A stretch of DNA of 64,000 nucleotides from Microbacteriaceae bacterium PS02067. GTDB lineage: Bacteria > Actinomycetota > Actinomycetes > Actinomycetales > Microbacteriaceae. The translations under genes and the position numbers were made by a program. This document shows positions 11,048-19,885 of the stretch, in pieces. The notes under the pieces were generated by a model. The model was given only the letters and a program-made list of their open reading frames with translations. It ran no database searches and had not been told where the DNA came from. The stretch is taken from positions 85,729-149,728 of the forward strand of contig JASCPG010000001.1 in assembly GCA_029960085.1 (NCBI GenBank), read 5' to 3'. Position 1 is the first letter of the stretch; each line of letters begins with the position of its first letter.

Positions 11048-11373
11048 CCGCGCAGAAGGTGCTGAATCTCAGCGATCTGGAGCAGGACACCGCCGTGCGC
11101 GTGGAGGTCGACGGTGTGCCGATCGCCGTCGTGCTCGATTCGAACGGCGAGGTGCACGCCATCGGCGACACGTGCACGCACGGCGACGTCTCCCTCGCCG
11201 ACGGCTTCGTCGAGGGCGAGACCCTCGAGTGCTGGGCGCACGGTTCGGCGTTCTCGCTGCGCACCGGCCGCCCCCTCAATCTTCCGGCGTACGAGCCGGT
11301 GCCCGTCTATGAGGTCACGATCGACGGGGACGACGTCCTCATCGACCCGACCGTGACCAAAGAAGTGAACTGA
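11044..11373 (+). CDS. Rieske [2Fe-2S] ferredoxin of the suf operon
   Basis: A small soluble Rieske protein of 109 residues with the cluster ligands C44-x-H46 in CTHG and C63-x-x-H66 in CWAH. It belongs to the non-heme dioxygenase ferredoxin-like family that is conserved inside actinobacterial suf operons between sufD and sufC. Probable roles are electron donor to cluster assembly or acceptor of new clusters; neither can be decided from sequence. It overlaps sufD by four bases and sits 13 bases before sufC. Confidence 0.93.
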   Translation: MTAQKVLNLSDLEQDTAVRVEVDGVPIAVVLDSNGEVHAIGDTCTHGDVSLADGFVEGETLECWAHGSAFSLRTGRPLNLPAYEPVPVYEVTIDGDDVLIDPTVTKEVN

Positions 11374-11386
11374 AGAAGGTACTGAC

Positions 11387-12157
11387 ATGGCTGTTCTCGA
11401 GATCCGCGACCTGCACGTCACCGTCGAGACCGACGAGGGCACGACGCCCATCCTCAACGGTGTGACCCTCACCGTCCGCACCGGCGAGACCCACGCGATC
11501 ATGGGCCCCAACGGCTCCGGCAAATCGACGCTCGCGTACACGATCGCCGGGCACCCGAAGTACACCGTGACGTCGGGCTCCATCACGCTCGACGGCGAGG
11601 ACGTCCTCGCGATGTCCGTCGACGAGCGGGCGCGCGCAGGTCTTTTCCTCGCGATGCAGTACCCGGTGGAGATCCCCGGGGTGACCGTGACGAACTTCCT
11701 CCGCACCGCGAAGACGGCCGTCGACGGCGAGGCGCCCGCCATCCGGGCGTGGACGAAGGACGTCAAGGAGGCCATGAAGAACCTCCGCATGGACCCCAAG
11801 TTCGCCGCGCGCAACGTCAACGAGGGCTTCTCGGGCGGCGAGAAGAAGCGACACGAGATCCTGCAGCTCGAACTGCTGAAGCCGAAGATCGCGGTGCTCG
11901 ACGAGACCGACTCGGGCCTCGACGTCGACGCGCTGAAGATCGTGTCGGAGGGTGTCAACCGCGCCAAGGAGGCGACCGACCTCGGTGTGCTGCTCATCAC
12001 GCACTACACGCGGATCCTGCGCTACATCACCCCCGACTTCGTGCACGTGCTCGTCAAGGGCCGCGTCGCGGAAGAGGGCGGTCCGGAGCTCGCGGAGCGC
12101 CTCGAGAACGAGGGCTACGACCGCTACCTCGACCCCGCCGCCCCGATCGAAGCCTAG
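11387..12157 (+). CDS. sufC: Fe-S cluster assembly ATPase SufC
   Basis: ABC-type ATPase that drives SufBCD. The protein has 256 residues. Walker A is GPNGSGKST at 40-48, the signature FSGGEKKRHEI begins at 148, and Walker B is IAVLDETDSGLD at 168-179, with the ETDSG variant typical of SufC. The start is ATG 11387 after GAAGGT. The TAG stop also forms the first bases of the TAGGAT -10 box proposed for sufT. Confidence 0.96.
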   Translation: MAVLEIRDLHVTVETDEGTTPILNGVTLTVRTGETHAIMGPNGSGKSTLAYTIAGHPKYTVTSGSITLDGEDVLAMSVDERARAGLFLAMQYPVEIPGVTVTNFLRTAKTAVDGEAPAIRAWTKDVKEAMKNLRMDPKFAARNVNEGFSGGEKKRHEILQLELLKPKIAVLDETDSGLDVDALKIVSEGVNRAKEATDLGVLLITHYTRILRYITPDFVHVLVKGRVAEEGGPELAERLENEGYDRYLDPAAPIEA

Positions 12158-12160
12158 GAT
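12155..12160 (+). promoter_or_regulatory. Candidate -10 box for leaderless sufT
   Basis: TAGGAT, overlapping the sufC stop, ends exactly 6 bases before the sufT ATG, the spacing repeated at many gene starts in this window. It would give sufT a private leaderless transcript besides operon read-through. Confidence 0.5.
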
Positions 12161-12166
12161 CGACGC

Positions 12167-12496
12167 ATGACCGCGACTCTCAGCCCTGAGAAGTACGACG
12201 ACGTCACCGAGGCGCTCAAGGACGTCATGGATCCCGAACTCGGGATCAACGTCGTCGACCTCGGACTCATCTACGACCTCTCATGGGATGACGAGAACGA
12301 TGCTCTCGTCATCCACATGACGCTCACGTCGGCGGGATGCCCCCTCACCGACGTCCTCGAAGAGCAGACCGCGCAGGCGCTCGATGAGGTCGTCGAGCGG
12401 TTCCGCATCAACTGGGTGTGGATGCCCCCGTGGGGCCCCGAGCGGATCACGGACGACGGGCGCGACATGATGCGCGCCCTCGGTTTCGCGATCTGA
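12167..12496 (+). CDS. sufT: Metal-sulfur cluster assembly factor (MIP18/DUF59 family, SufT)
   Basis: A protein of 109 residues of the DUF59 family, which assists Fe-S cluster maturation or delivery. The family signature MDPELGINVVDLGLIYD is at 21-37, and the reactive cysteine is C58 in TSAGCP. In many actinobacteria sufS and sufU lie between sufC and this gene; here it follows sufC after 9 bases, so cysteine desulfurase must be supplied from elsewhere. There is no Shine-Dalgarno, consistent with a leaderless start. Confidence 0.93.
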   Translation: MTATLSPEKYDDVTEALKDVMDPELGINVVDLGLIYDLSWDDENDALVIHMTLTSAGCPLTDVLEEQTAQALDEVVERFRINWVWMPPWGPERITDDGRDMMRALGFAI

Positions 12497-12527
12497 CACG
12501 TTTCCGCTCGGTGCCGGTCGCGGTCGA

Positions 12528-12533
12528 TAGGCT
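12528..12533 (+). promoter_or_regulatory. Candidate -10 box for the PatB-type lyase gene (leaderless)
   Basis: TAGGCT ends 6 bases before GTG 12540, and no ribosome-binding site is present. Confidence 0.55.
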
Positions 12534-12539
12534 CGTCGA

Positions 12540-13715
12540 GTGAGCACCGCGCCCGTCGAAGCCCTGCAGACCCTGCCGATCGAGACGCTGCGGCGTCGCT
12601 CGAGCACGAAATGGCGAACCTACCCCGAGGACGTCATCCCGATGTTCGTCGCGGAGACGGATTTCCCGCTGGCTCCGCGGATCACCGAGGTGCTGGCCGA
12701 GGCCGTCGCGATCGGCGACACGGGCTACACGCCGCCGGACCCCGGCATCCGCACGGCCTTCGCGGCGTTCGCGGAACGCCGGTTCGGGTGGGCGATCGAT
12801 CGCGACCGCATCCGCACGACCGCCGACGTCATGATGGGCGTCGTCGAACTGCTCAGGGCGACGACGTCTCCGGGCGACCGCGTCGTGACGACACCGCCCG
12901 TCTACCCGCCCTTCGTGCTGTGCATCGAAGAGGCGGGATGCCTCGTCGAGCCCGTGCCGCTTCGCGACACCGGCGCCGCGTGGGAACTCGACCTCGACGG
13001 CATCGACGCGGCCCTCGCGGGCGGTGCGCGGGTCGTGCTGTTGTGCAACCCGCACAACCCGACCGGGTCGGTGCACAGTGCGGAGTCGCTGCGCGCACTC
13101 GCCGATATCGCGGAGCGTCACGGTGCGACGGTGATCAGCGACGAGATCCATGCTCCGCTCGTGCACGACGGGGTGGCGTTCACGCCGTTCCTCGCGGCGT
13201 CCGAGGCCGCCGCGCGTGTCGGGTACGCCGTGACGAGCGCATCGAAGGCCTACAACCTCGCGGGGCTCAAGTGCGCGCTCATCGTGACGGCGTCGGATGC
13301 CACGACCCAGATCGTCAAAGACCTCAACCCCGAGGTGGAGTGGCGGACGGGACTCTTCGGGGCGATGGCAGGTGTCGCGGCGTTCGATGAGGCATCGGAT
13401 GCGTGGCTCGATGCGGAGCGAGCGGCCCTCGACCACAACCGCGCGCTCCTCGGGGACCTGCTCGCAGAGCACCTCCCGCTCGCGGTGTACCGCGCGCCCG
13501 ACGCGGGCTACCTCGCCTGGATCGACGTGTCCGCCTATGGGTGGGGAGACGACCCGGCGGTGCTTCTGCGCACCGCCGCCAAGGTCGCCCTCCACCACGG
13601 CCCGCAGTTCGGCCCGCAGGGCATCGGGTTCGTGCGCCTGAACTTCGGCTGTTCGCCCGACCTGCTCACCGAAGCGGTGACGCGGATCGGGGCCGTCGCG
13701 CGCGCCGGCTCCTAG
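12540..13715 (+). CDS. PatB/MalY-type PLP-dependent C-S beta-lyase
   Basis: Fold-type I aminotransferase-like enzyme of 391 residues. Visible motifs are NPHNPTG at 170-176, the cofactor aspartate in SDEIH (200-204) and the Schiff-base lysine K236 in TSASKAYNLAG. SDEIH and the ASKxxNLAGLK context are typical of cystathionine beta-lyase/PatB enzymes, which cleave C-S bonds of cysteine conjugates to sulfide or thiol, pyruvate and ammonia. It starts leaderless at GTG 12540, 43 bases after sufT. A methionine-synthesis role and a link to the sulfur-dependent suf operon are both possible. The exact substrate is unknown. Confidence 0.88.
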   Translation: MSTAPVEALQTLPIETLRRRSSTKWRTYPEDVIPMFVAETDFPLAPRITEVLAEAVAIGDTGYTPPDPGIRTAFAAFAERRFGWAIDRDRIRTTADVMMGVVELLRATTSPGDRVVTTPPVYPPFVLCIEEAGCLVEPVPLRDTGAAWELDLDGIDAALAGGARVVLLCNPHNPTGSVHSAESLRALADIAERHGATVISDEIHAPLVHDGVAFTPFLAASEAAARVGYAVTSASKAYNLAGLKCALIVTASDATTQIVKDLNPEVEWRTGLFGAMAGVAAFDEASDAWLDAERAALDHNRALLGDLLAEHLPLAVYRAPDAGYLAWIDVSAYGWGDDPAVLLRTAAKVALHHGPQFGPQGIGFVRLNFGCSPDLLTEAVTRIGAVARAGS

Positions 13716-14629
13716 ACCTCGGCGCGACCGAGGCGCCAGTAGCCCATGAACGCGACGGCGCGGCGGTCGACGCCGTGGGAGGCGACCAGGTGGCGGCGGA
13801 GAGTCTTGATCGCGCCTGCTTCGCCGGCCAGCCACGCGTAGAGGGGGGCGCTCTTCAGGGCTGCGCCGCCCTTCGCCGTGCGGGGGACCTCCCAGAGGAT
13901 GTCGCGATCGATGTCGATCTCCTCGACCTCGGCGCCGCGCCCCGCGGGGACCAACGTCGCGGCCGACGCCTCCACGGCCGCGACGAGGTGCTCGTGGCGG
14001 GTGCCGCCGCCGGCGACGCCCCGCCCGGCGACGTGGTACGAGAACCCCGGGTGGACCGGGAGGTAGGCAGCATCGGCGGCATCCGGCACCTCCAGCACGA
14101 CGACGCCGCGCGCCTCGCGGGGGAGCTGTTCCAGGATGACGGCGATCGCGGGCGCCGCGGTTTCATCACCGGCGAGGAGGATGTCGGCGGTCTGCGCCGG
14201 CGGCACGAAGTCGATGCCGTAGCTGACGCCCTCGTGCGCGGTCGTCGGCGCGAAGATCAGGACCTCGTCGCCGACCTGGGCGCGCGCGATCCAGGCGGAG
14301 GCGGGGCCGAGGACGTCGTGCGAGACCATGTCGATGTCGACCTCGCGCGCCGCCGGGCGGACGTAACGGGTCGTGTAGGTCCGGAACGGTGGGCGGGATG
14401 CCTCGTCCATCTGCCGCCACTGGGTCCACCAATCCTCGCCCGTGGGCATGGCGTCGATCGGGGTGGCTTCCGTCGGGAAGACCACCTTGATGCGCTGGTC
14501 GAGGCCCGGGTCGCCGTAGTCGGCGAGATCGTCGCCGCCGAAGGTGAAGCGCCGGAAGCTCGGGGTGAGGTCGGTGATCGCGGTCACGCGGGCGCGGAAG
14601 AAGCGGCTGTGCGGGCGGGCGGAGGTCAT
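13712..14629 (-). CDS. Siderophore-interacting protein (flavin ferric-siderophore reductase)
   Basis: Cytoplasmic FAD/NAD(P)H reductase of the ViuB/YqjH type that releases iron from imported ferric siderophores. The protein has 305 residues. The flavin motif RTYTTR is at 83-88, a SIP domain follows, and the C-terminus GYWRLG is typical. It is last in a five-gene uptake operon, and its ATG overlaps the ATPase stop (ATGA). Its last bases meet the end of the convergent PatB-type gene. Regulation by iron is inferred from the DtxR-like box ahead of the operon. Confidence 0.92.
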   Translation of the reverse strand: MTSARPHSRFFRARVTAITDLTPSFRRFTFGGDDLADYGDPGLDQRIKVVFPTEATPIDAMPTGEDWWTQWRQMDEASRPPFRTYTTRYVRPAAREVDIDMVSHDVLGPASAWIARAQVGDEVLIFAPTTAHEGVSYGIDFVPPAQTADILLAGDETAAPAIAVILEQLPREARGVVVLEVPDAADAAYLPVHPGFSYHVAGRGVAGGGTRHEHLVAAVEASAATLVPAGRGAEVEEIDIDRDILWEVPRTAKGGAALKSAPLYAWLAGEAGAIKTLRRHLVASHGVDRRAVAFMGYWRLGRAEV

Positions 14630-15468
14630 CGGTGGGCTCCTGGGCGGCTCTCGGTGACGGACGGATCGGGTAGGACGCGGTGACGGCCGCGGGGGAGGAC
14701 GAGGGGCGTCCCCGAGACGGGGTCGTCGATCACCTGGCAATCGAGGTCGAACACCTCGCCGATGAGTTCGGCGGTGACCACCTCGCGCGGCGCGCCGGCG
14801 GCGATGATCCGTCCGTCCTTCAGCGCGACGAGATGGTCCGCGTAGCGTGCGGCGAGGTTGATGTCGTGCAGCACCATCACGACGGTCGTGCCGCGGTCGC
14901 GGTTGAGATCGTGGAGGAGGTCGAGGATCTCGACCTGGTGTGCCACATCGAGGAACGTCGTCGGCTCGTCGAGCAGAAGGATGTCCGTCTCCTGAGCGAG
15001 CGCCATCGCGATCCACACCCGCTGGCGCTGGCCTCCGGAGAGTTCGTCGACGCTCCGATCGGCGAGGTCGGTCGTGCCGGTCGCGGCGAGGGCCGCGGCG
15101 ACGACCTGGTAGTCGTTGGCGCTCCACCGCGACAGCAGCCGCTGGTGCGGGTGGCGACCCCGCCCGACGAGGTCGGCGACGGCGATCCCCTCGGGAGCCA
15201 CGGGACTCTGGGGAAGGAGACCGAGGAGTCTCGCAACCTCTTTGGTGGGACGCGCGCGGATATCGGCGCCGTCGAGAACCACGCGCCCGTCGTGCGGAGT
15301 CAGCAGGCGTGCGAGCGCGCGCAGCAGCGTCGACTTGCCGCAGCCGTTGGCGCCGACGATGGCCGTGACGCGCCCTGCGGGTATCTCGAGTCCGAGGGTG
15401 TCGATCACGGTGCGGTCGCCGTACGCGAGGGTGAGATCCTCGGTCGCGAGCGTGTGGGTGTCGGTCAT
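14626..15468 (-). CDS. Ferric-siderophore ABC transporter, ATP-binding protein
   Basis: FecE/FepC-type ATPase of 280 residues that powers siderophore import. Walker [10 protein letters not shown] is at 39-47, the signature LSGGQRQR at 143-150, and Walker B ILLLDEPT at 163-170. It is coupled by ATGA overlaps to the permease upstream and the reductase downstream. The siderophore type cannot be told from sequence. Confidence 0.94.
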   Translation of the reverse strand: MTDTHTLATEDLTLAYGDRTVIDTLGLEIPAGRVTAIVGANGCGKSTLLRALARLLTPHDGRVVLDGADIRARPTKEVARLLGLLPQSPVAPEGIAVADLVGRGRHPHQRLLSRWSANDYQVVAAALAATGTTDLADRSVDELSGGQRQRVWIAMALAQETDILLLDEPTTFLDVAHQVEILDLLHDLNRDRGTTVVMVLHDINLAARYADHLVALKDGRIIAAGAPREVVTAELIGEVFDLDCQVIDDPVSGTPLVLPRGRHRVLPDPSVTESRPGAHR

Positions 15469-16547
15469 AGCGCGCCTCCCGCGCGGTTCGTGCGGATCAG
15501 CAGGTAGATGAGGTACGGCGCGCCGAGCACGCCGGTGACGACGCCGACGGGGTAGCGGCCGTCGAAGGCGAACTGCCCGGCGAGGTCGGCGAGCAGGACG
15601 AGCAGAGCCCCGACGAGTCCCGACGGCAGCAGCAGCCCGGCGCCGGGGCCGACGAGCCGCGCGGCGATGGGTCCTGCCATGAATGCCACGAAGGCGATGG
15701 GTCCTGCGGCGGCGGTCGCGAACGCGAGGAGAGCGACCGCGCCCACGATGAGGATCAGTCGCACCGCGCCGACGCGAACACCGAGCGCTGCGGCCGTGTC
15801 GTCGCCGAGGCGGAGTGCGTCGAGGCTCCGTCCCTGCAGGAGCATCGTCGGCACGAGCACGGCCGCGGCGACCGCGAGGGGCAGGACGGCCTCCCACGTC
15901 GCTCCGTTGAGCGATCCGCTGATCCACCGCATCGCCGCCTGGAGGTCCCACGCCGCGGCTTGCGAGAGGACGTAGGTCACGACGGCGTTGAGCATGGCGG
16001 CGACACCGATCCCGATGAGGATCAGGCGCGTTCCGGCGAACCCGCCCCGGTGGGAGAGCAGGTAGATCGCGAGGGCCGTGGCGAGGGCGCCGACGAGAGC
16101 GAGCGCCGAGACGGCGCCGCCGGAGAGGGAGAGGAACACGATCCCGAACACGGCGGCTGCGCTCGCGCCCGACGAGATGCCGATGATGTCGGGGGATGCC
16201 AAGGGGTTCCGCAGGAGCGACTGGAACGTCACGCCCGCCATTCCGAAGGCGAGCCCGGCGAGGACGCCCATGGTCGCGCGGGGCAGGCGCAGGCGGCCGA
16301 CCGTGAACGAGGCGCCCGGCACCTGTTCCCCGAAGACGACGCGGACGACGTCTCCGAGGGAGTAGAACGTGTTGCCCACCAGGAGGGTCGTCGTGTAGAC
16401 GGCGACGACCGCGATCAGCAGTACGGCGACGACCCAGACGCGTCGCCGTGCGCGCCGCCGCCGCCCGGCGATGACGGCGTCAACGGAGCTCTCGTCGGCG
16501 GACGACGGGTACGCGTGCGCCCCGTGGAGGACGGTCGCGGCGTTCAC
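15465..16547 (-). CDS. Ferric-siderophore ABC transporter, permease 2 (FecCD family)
   Basis: FecCD-type permease of 360 residues with about ten transmembrane helices after a basic cytosolic N-terminus. Typical family sequences include [25 protein letters not shown] and [17 protein letters not shown]. The start is GTG 16547, overlapping the stop of the first permease (GTGA). It pairs with that permease to form a heterodimeric BtuC-like channel. Confidence 0.93.
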   Translation of the reverse strand: MNAATVLHGAHAYPSSADESSVDAVIAGRRRRARRRVWVVAVLLIAVVAVYTTTLLVGNTFYSLGDVVRVVFGEQVPGASFTVGRLRLPRATMGVLAGLAFGMAGVTFQSLLRNPLASPDIIGISSGASAAAVFGIVFLSLSGGAVSALALVGALATALAIYLLSHRGGFAGTRLILIGIGVAAMLNAVVTYVLSQAAAWDLQAAMRWISGSLNGATWEAVLPLAVAAAVLVPTMLLQGRSLDALRLGDDTAAALGVRVGAVRLILIVGAVALLAFATAAAGPIAFVAFMAGPIAARLVGPGAGLLLPSGLVGALLVLLADLAGQFAFDGRYPVGVVTGVLGAPYLIYLLIRTNRAGGAL

Positions 16548-17590
16548 AGTTCCCGCACCTTCTGACGGCGCACGATCCAGATGAATACGGGCGCACCGAC
16601 GAGCGCCGTCACGACGCCCACCTGGATCTCGGCGGGGCGGGCGACGAGTCGGCCGAGCACGTCGGCGGCGACGAGCAGCACGGCCCCACCGAGCGCCGCT
16701 CCCGGCAGAAGCCAGCGGTGATCGGTGCCGACGAGCAGTCGGACGAGATGCGGGATGACGAGGCCGACGAACCCGATGGGTCCGGCGATCGCGGTGGCCG
16801 CACCGCACAGCACCACGGCGCCGAGGGCGGAGACGAGGCGCGTGCGGTTGACGCGCTCGCCGAGACTCGTCGCGACGTCGTCGCCCAGCGCGAGCGAGTT
16901 CATCCCCCGCGCGCACACGACGGTGATCACCGCGCCCACGAGCAGGATGGGGGCGGCGACGCCGATGCGGTCCCACGTCGCCCCGCCGACGCCGCCGATC
17001 TGCCAGAACCGGAAGCTCTCCATGACATCGACGCGCGGCAGCAGGATCGCACTCACGAGCGAGGTCATCGCAGCGGTCGTCGCGGCGCCCGCGAGCGCGA
17101 GCTTGAGCGGGGTGGCGCCCCCGGCACCGAGCGAGCCGACGGCGTACACGAACACCGACGCGATCGCCGCGCCGACGATCGCGATCGCCATCGTCGCGTA
17201 GGCGCCGGAGAGGGAGAAGAACGTGAGCCCGACCACGACGGCGAGCGCGGCGCCGCCCGAGACGCCGAAGATCCCGGGATCGGCGAGCGGGTTCCGCGTC
17301 ACGGCCTGCATGGATGTGCCCGCGAGGGCGAGGCTTGCGCCGACGAGGAGGGCGAGGACCGTGCGTGGCATCCGCGCGGCGACCGCGGCCGAGGAGATCG
17401 TCGAGGTGTCGCCCGTGACGCCCGCGACGATGTCGGCGAAGGACACGTCGCGGACGCCGAATGCGACGGATGCCACGCACAGCACCACGAGGAGGGCGAT
17501 AGCCGCCCCGAACCACGCCAGACGCACGACCGTCGGGCGTCGCAGCGAGGCGATGTCCGACGGTCGTGCGTCGAGCGTGGCGTTGGTCAC
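16544..17590 (-). CDS. Ferric-siderophore ABC transporter, permease 1 (FecCD family)
   Basis: FecCD-type permease of 348 residues with about ten helices; RMPRTVLALLVG, VTRNPLADPGIFG and GPIGFVGLVIPHLVRL match the family. The start GTG 17590 overlaps the stop of the substrate-binding protein gene (GTGA). It is probably a heterodimer with the following permease, since the two are similar but not identical. Confidence 0.93.
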   Translation of the reverse strand: MTNATLDARPSDIASLRRPTVVRLAWFGAAIALLVVLCVASVAFGVRDVSFADIVAGVTGDTSTISSAAVAARMPRTVLALLVGASLALAGTSMQAVTRNPLADPGIFGVSGGAALAVVVGLTFFSLSGAYATMAIAIVGAAIASVFVYAVGSLGAGGATPLKLALAGAATTAAMTSLVSAILLPRVDVMESFRFWQIGGVGGATWDRIGVAAPILLVGAVITVVCARGMNSLALGDDVATSLGERVNRTRLVSALGAVVLCGAATAIAGPIGFVGLVIPHLVRLLVGTDHRWLLPGAALGGAVLLVAADVLGRLVARPAEIQVGVVTALVGAPVFIWIVRRQKVREL

Positions 17591-18642
17591 GCCTGGGGCT
17601 CGAGGGCCGAGGCGAGCAGGGCGAAGTAGCGGTCTATGCCCCACGGGATCGACAGGGGGGAGGGGTTCGCCGACGCGGCCAGGGGAGTGCTGTTCTCCAG
17701 GATCGCGACGCGTCCCTCCTTGATCGCCGGGATCTTGGCCAGCAGCGGGTCGGCCTGCAGGGTCGCGACGGTCGAGCCGTCCTTCTCGCCGTAGGTCACG
17801 AACAGGTCCACATCGGCGAACCGGTCCGCCTGTTCCGCGCTGACGCTGACGTAGAACTTGTCGGGGTTCGCCGCGCTCTCCTCCTGGACGATCGTGGGGA
17901 TCGGCATCCCGATGCTCTTGAGGAAGCCCGGGCGGGTGTCGGCGGTCGTGTAGAAGCCGATCTGGCTGAGGTCGGCCTGGTCGATGTACGAGAACAGAAG
18001 GCGCGAGTCGGCCAGGCGCGGGTGGGCGTCGAGGGCCGTCGTGACCTGGGTGTGAAGATCCTCGATGAGCTTCCGGCCGCTCGCGGCGAGGCCGATCGCT
18101 TCGGAGTTCATCGTGATCATGTCGTCGAGCGAGGTGCCCCACGCGACGTCCGGGTAGGCGACCACGGGCGCGATCGCGGACAGGGTGTCGTAGTCCTCCT
18201 GCGTGATGCCGGAGTACGACGCCAGGATCACATCCGGCTTCGTGTCGGCGACCTTCTCGAAGGGGATGCCGTCGGTCTCGTCGAACAGGACCGGGGTGTC
18301 CGCGCCGAGTTCCGTCAGCTTGTCCTCGACCCACGGGAGCACGCCGTCGCCGTCGTCGTCGCCCCACGTCGCCTTGCTCATGCCGACGGGGACGACGCCG
18401 AGTGCGAGGGGAACCTCGTGGTTCGCCCATGCGACGGTCGCGATGCGCTCGGGCTTCTTCGTGATCGTGGTGTCTCCATAGACGTGGTGGATCGTCACCG
18501 GGAAGGTGCCGTCAGCGAGTTCGGCGCCCGCCGAAGGGCCGGCGTCGGCAGACGTTCCGGACGGCGAGGCGGCGCCGGCGCAGCCGCTGAGGGCGAGAGC
18601 GGCGACGACGGCAAGAGCGGCGGCGAGGCGAGGTCGGTGCAC
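17587..18642 (-). CDS. Ferric-siderophore substrate-binding lipoprotein
   Basis: Extracytoplasmic receptor of 351 residues. A signal peptide ends in the lipobox ALSGC with the lipidated cysteine at 21. A TroA/FepB-type fold follows: PERIATVAWANHEVPLALGV near the start and KPDVILASYSGI midway. It is the first gene of the operon, starting at GTG 18642 behind AAGGA. A DtxR/IdeR-like box lies 24-42 bases upstream. Iron-repressed expression is inferred. Confidence 0.93.
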   Translation of the reverse strand: MHRPRLAAALAVVAALALSGCAGAASPSGTSADAGPSAGAELADGTFPVTIHHVYGDTTITKKPERIATVAWANHEVPLALGVVPVGMSKATWGDDDGDGVLPWVEDKLTELGADTPVLFDETDGIPFEKVADTKPDVILASYSGITQEDYDTLSAIAPVVAYPDVAWGTSLDDMITMNSEAIGLAASGRKLIEDLHTQVTTALDAHPRLADSRLLFSYIDQADLSQIGFYTTADTRPGFLKSIGMPIPTIVQEESAANPDKFYVSVSAEQADRFADVDLFVTYGEKDGSTVATLQADPLLAKIPAIKEGRVAILENSTPLAASANPSPLSIPWGIDRYFALLASALEPQA

Positions 18643-18665
18643 GACGAGATCCTTCGATCGAGAAG

Positions 18666-18684
18666 TTAGGACAGGCTTACATTA
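18666..18684. promoter_or_regulatory. DtxR/IdeR-like iron box
   Basis: The 19-base sequence TTAGGACAGGCTTACATTA matches the classical actinobacterial iron box TTAGGTTAGGCTAACCTAA at 14 of 19 positions by my alignment, including the TTAGG start and AGGCT core. It lies just upstream of the siderophore-uptake operon, where an iron-loaded repressor would block transcription. Confidence 0.75.
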
Positions 18685-18750
18685 CTTCGATGAAGGTCGC
18701 CGATGCCAACTCCGCTGCAGGCCGGCTGAAGGTCGTCGCCGCATATGCAG

Positions 18751-18783
18751 CGGCCCCGCGCACCCAGACGGGCGGCGGGGCCG
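18751..18783 (-). terminator. Stem-loop downstream of bioY
   Basis: CGGCCCCGC at 18751-18759 pairs with GCGGGGCCG at 18775-18783, 22 bases after the bioY stop. There is no T-run, so this is a possible terminator or 3' stabilising hairpin. Confidence 0.5.
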
Positions 18784-18805
18784 AAGGCAGAGACAGCGTG
18801 GCTGA

Positions 18806-19438
18806 TCAGGCCTTCTTCGCGGCATCGATCGCGCGGACCGCTGCCCAGGTTCCCGGGATGAGCAGTGCGGCGAGGGCCGCCTTCACGAGGCCGCCGACGA
18901 CGAACGGCCACAGGCCGAATGCCAGAATCTCGGAGAGGCCGAAGGTCCCGCCGCCGACGACGTTGAGGATGAAAGCCATGTAGGGGATGCCGAAGGCGAA
19001 CGGGATCGCGCTCGCGGCGACGAACCCGACGAACGCGAGCACCGGACGGCGATCCCACGCGCGCTCGGCGAACCATCCCGCGACGAAGGCCGCGACGACG
19101 AATCCGATGATGAAGCCGAAACTCGGCTTCAGGACCGTCGCGATGCCGCCGGTGAACCCGGCGAACACGGGAAGGCCTACGAGGCCGGCGAACAGATAGG
19201 TCGCGAGCGATGCTGCGCCTCGTCGGGCGCCGAGGGCGGCCCCGACGACGACGACGCCGAGGGTCTGGCCTGTGATCGGCACGGGCCACAGCGGCACCTC
19301 GACCTGCGCGAGCGCTGCGACGGCGGCGGCGCCTGCGACGACCAGGCCCGCATCGAGCGCGAACGCGCGGGCACGCGCGGAGGGGTGGGCGATGAGGTCT
19401 GCGAGCACGGGGCGCCGGGGCGAAACAGCGAGAGACAT
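18806..19438 (-). CDS. bioY: Biotin transporter substrate-binding subunit BioY
   Basis: S component of an ECF-type biotin transporter: a 210-residue integral membrane protein with about six helices. VPLWPVPITGQTLGVVVVG and the glycine-rich GLPVFAGFTGG are BioY hallmarks. The start is ATG 19438 behind AAGGAG. No bioM or bioN gene is adjacent, so BioY works alone or shares an energising module encoded elsewhere. A TAGGCT box on the minus strand at 19497-19502 would give a leader of about 50 bases. Confidence 0.93.
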   Translation of the reverse strand: MSLAVSPRRPVLADLIAHPSARARAFALDAGLVVAGAAAVAALAQVEVPLWPVPITGQTLGVVVVGAALGARRGAASLATYLFAGLVGLPVFAGFTGGIATVLKPSFGFIIGFVVAAFVAGWFAERAWDRRPVLAFVGFVAASAIPFAFGIPYMAFILNVVGGGTFGLSEILAFGLWPFVVGGLVKAALAALLIPGTWAAVRAIDAAKKA

Positions 19439-19511
19439 GCGGACTCCTTGGGGGTGTGAAGGCTTCGAGGTGCCGGCGCGTGGCCGGTTGCGATTCAGCC
19501 TAGGGGTGGTC

Positions 19512-19535
19512 GACGCCGTCTTTATGGACGCCGTC
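19512..19535. promoter_or_regulatory. Direct repeat upstream of bioY, possible operator
   Basis: GACGCCGTC occurs twice (19512-19520 and 19527-19535) with 15-base periodicity, just upstream of the candidate bioY -10 box. It does not look like the known BioQ palindrome, so the regulator is unknown. Confidence 0.35.
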
Positions 19536-19593
19536 CACGAAAGAACGCGCACATCGCTGTGCGCGGTGCACAGTGGTCGGTGGTCACAGCTTC

Positions 19594-19642
19594 GTGCGTG
19601 GTGCGTGGTGCGTTGTGCGTTGTGCGTTGTGCGTTGTGCGTG
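19594..19642. repeat. Tandem heptamer repeat, seven copies of GTGCGTK
   Basis: Seven head-to-tail units from 19594 to 19642; the last base alternates between T and G (GTGCGTG, GTGCGTT). Non-coding. Confidence 0.9.
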
Positions 19643-19696
19643 GAGGGCTGTGGGCTGTGGGTGGTGATCTGCGCTCATTGCGCGTTGCGGCGGACT

Positions 19697-19738
19697 CTCC
19701 CTGCTCCCTGCTCCCTGCTCCCTGCTCCCTGCTCCCTG
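19697..19738. repeat. Tandem heptamer repeat, six perfect copies of CTCCCTG
   Basis: Six identical CTCCCTG units, then a partial one, 54 bases after the first heptamer array. Length variation by slipped-strand mispairing is expected. Confidence 0.92.
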
Positions 19739-19885
19739 CTGCGGTACGCCGCGTAGAATGCGGTCTTCCGGTGGCCCGTCGCGAGCGGCGGGTGCGGGAA
19801 GTGCCGCCCCTCATGCAGTGCTCGGCGGGGCGGTCGTCTCGCTTGCGCTCTGTTCCATGCGGAGCGCGACGCAGGGGCAGGACTG

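Larger units (their letters stand above)
19439..19885. other. 447-base non-coding stretch with two heptamer tandem repeats
   Basis: Holds the bioY promoter area (candidate -10 at 19497-19502, direct repeats at 19512-19535), then two short-period tandem repeats and a GC-rich tail. Long open frames here are by-products of the 7-base repeats and have no family resemblance. The neighbouring genes, bioY and the HNH gene, are both on the minus strand. Confidence 0.6.

Noticed and set aside
12540..13715. Cysteine desulfurase SufS
   Set aside because: The lysine context (ASKAYNLAGLK) and SDEIH motif are those of C-S beta-lyases; the SufS active-site cysteine loop is not present.
19559..19756. Cys/Val/Arg- and Leu/Pro-rich frames (for example LPAPCSLLPAPCS)
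   Set aside because: Pure translation of the 7-base tandem repeats; no start signal or homology.
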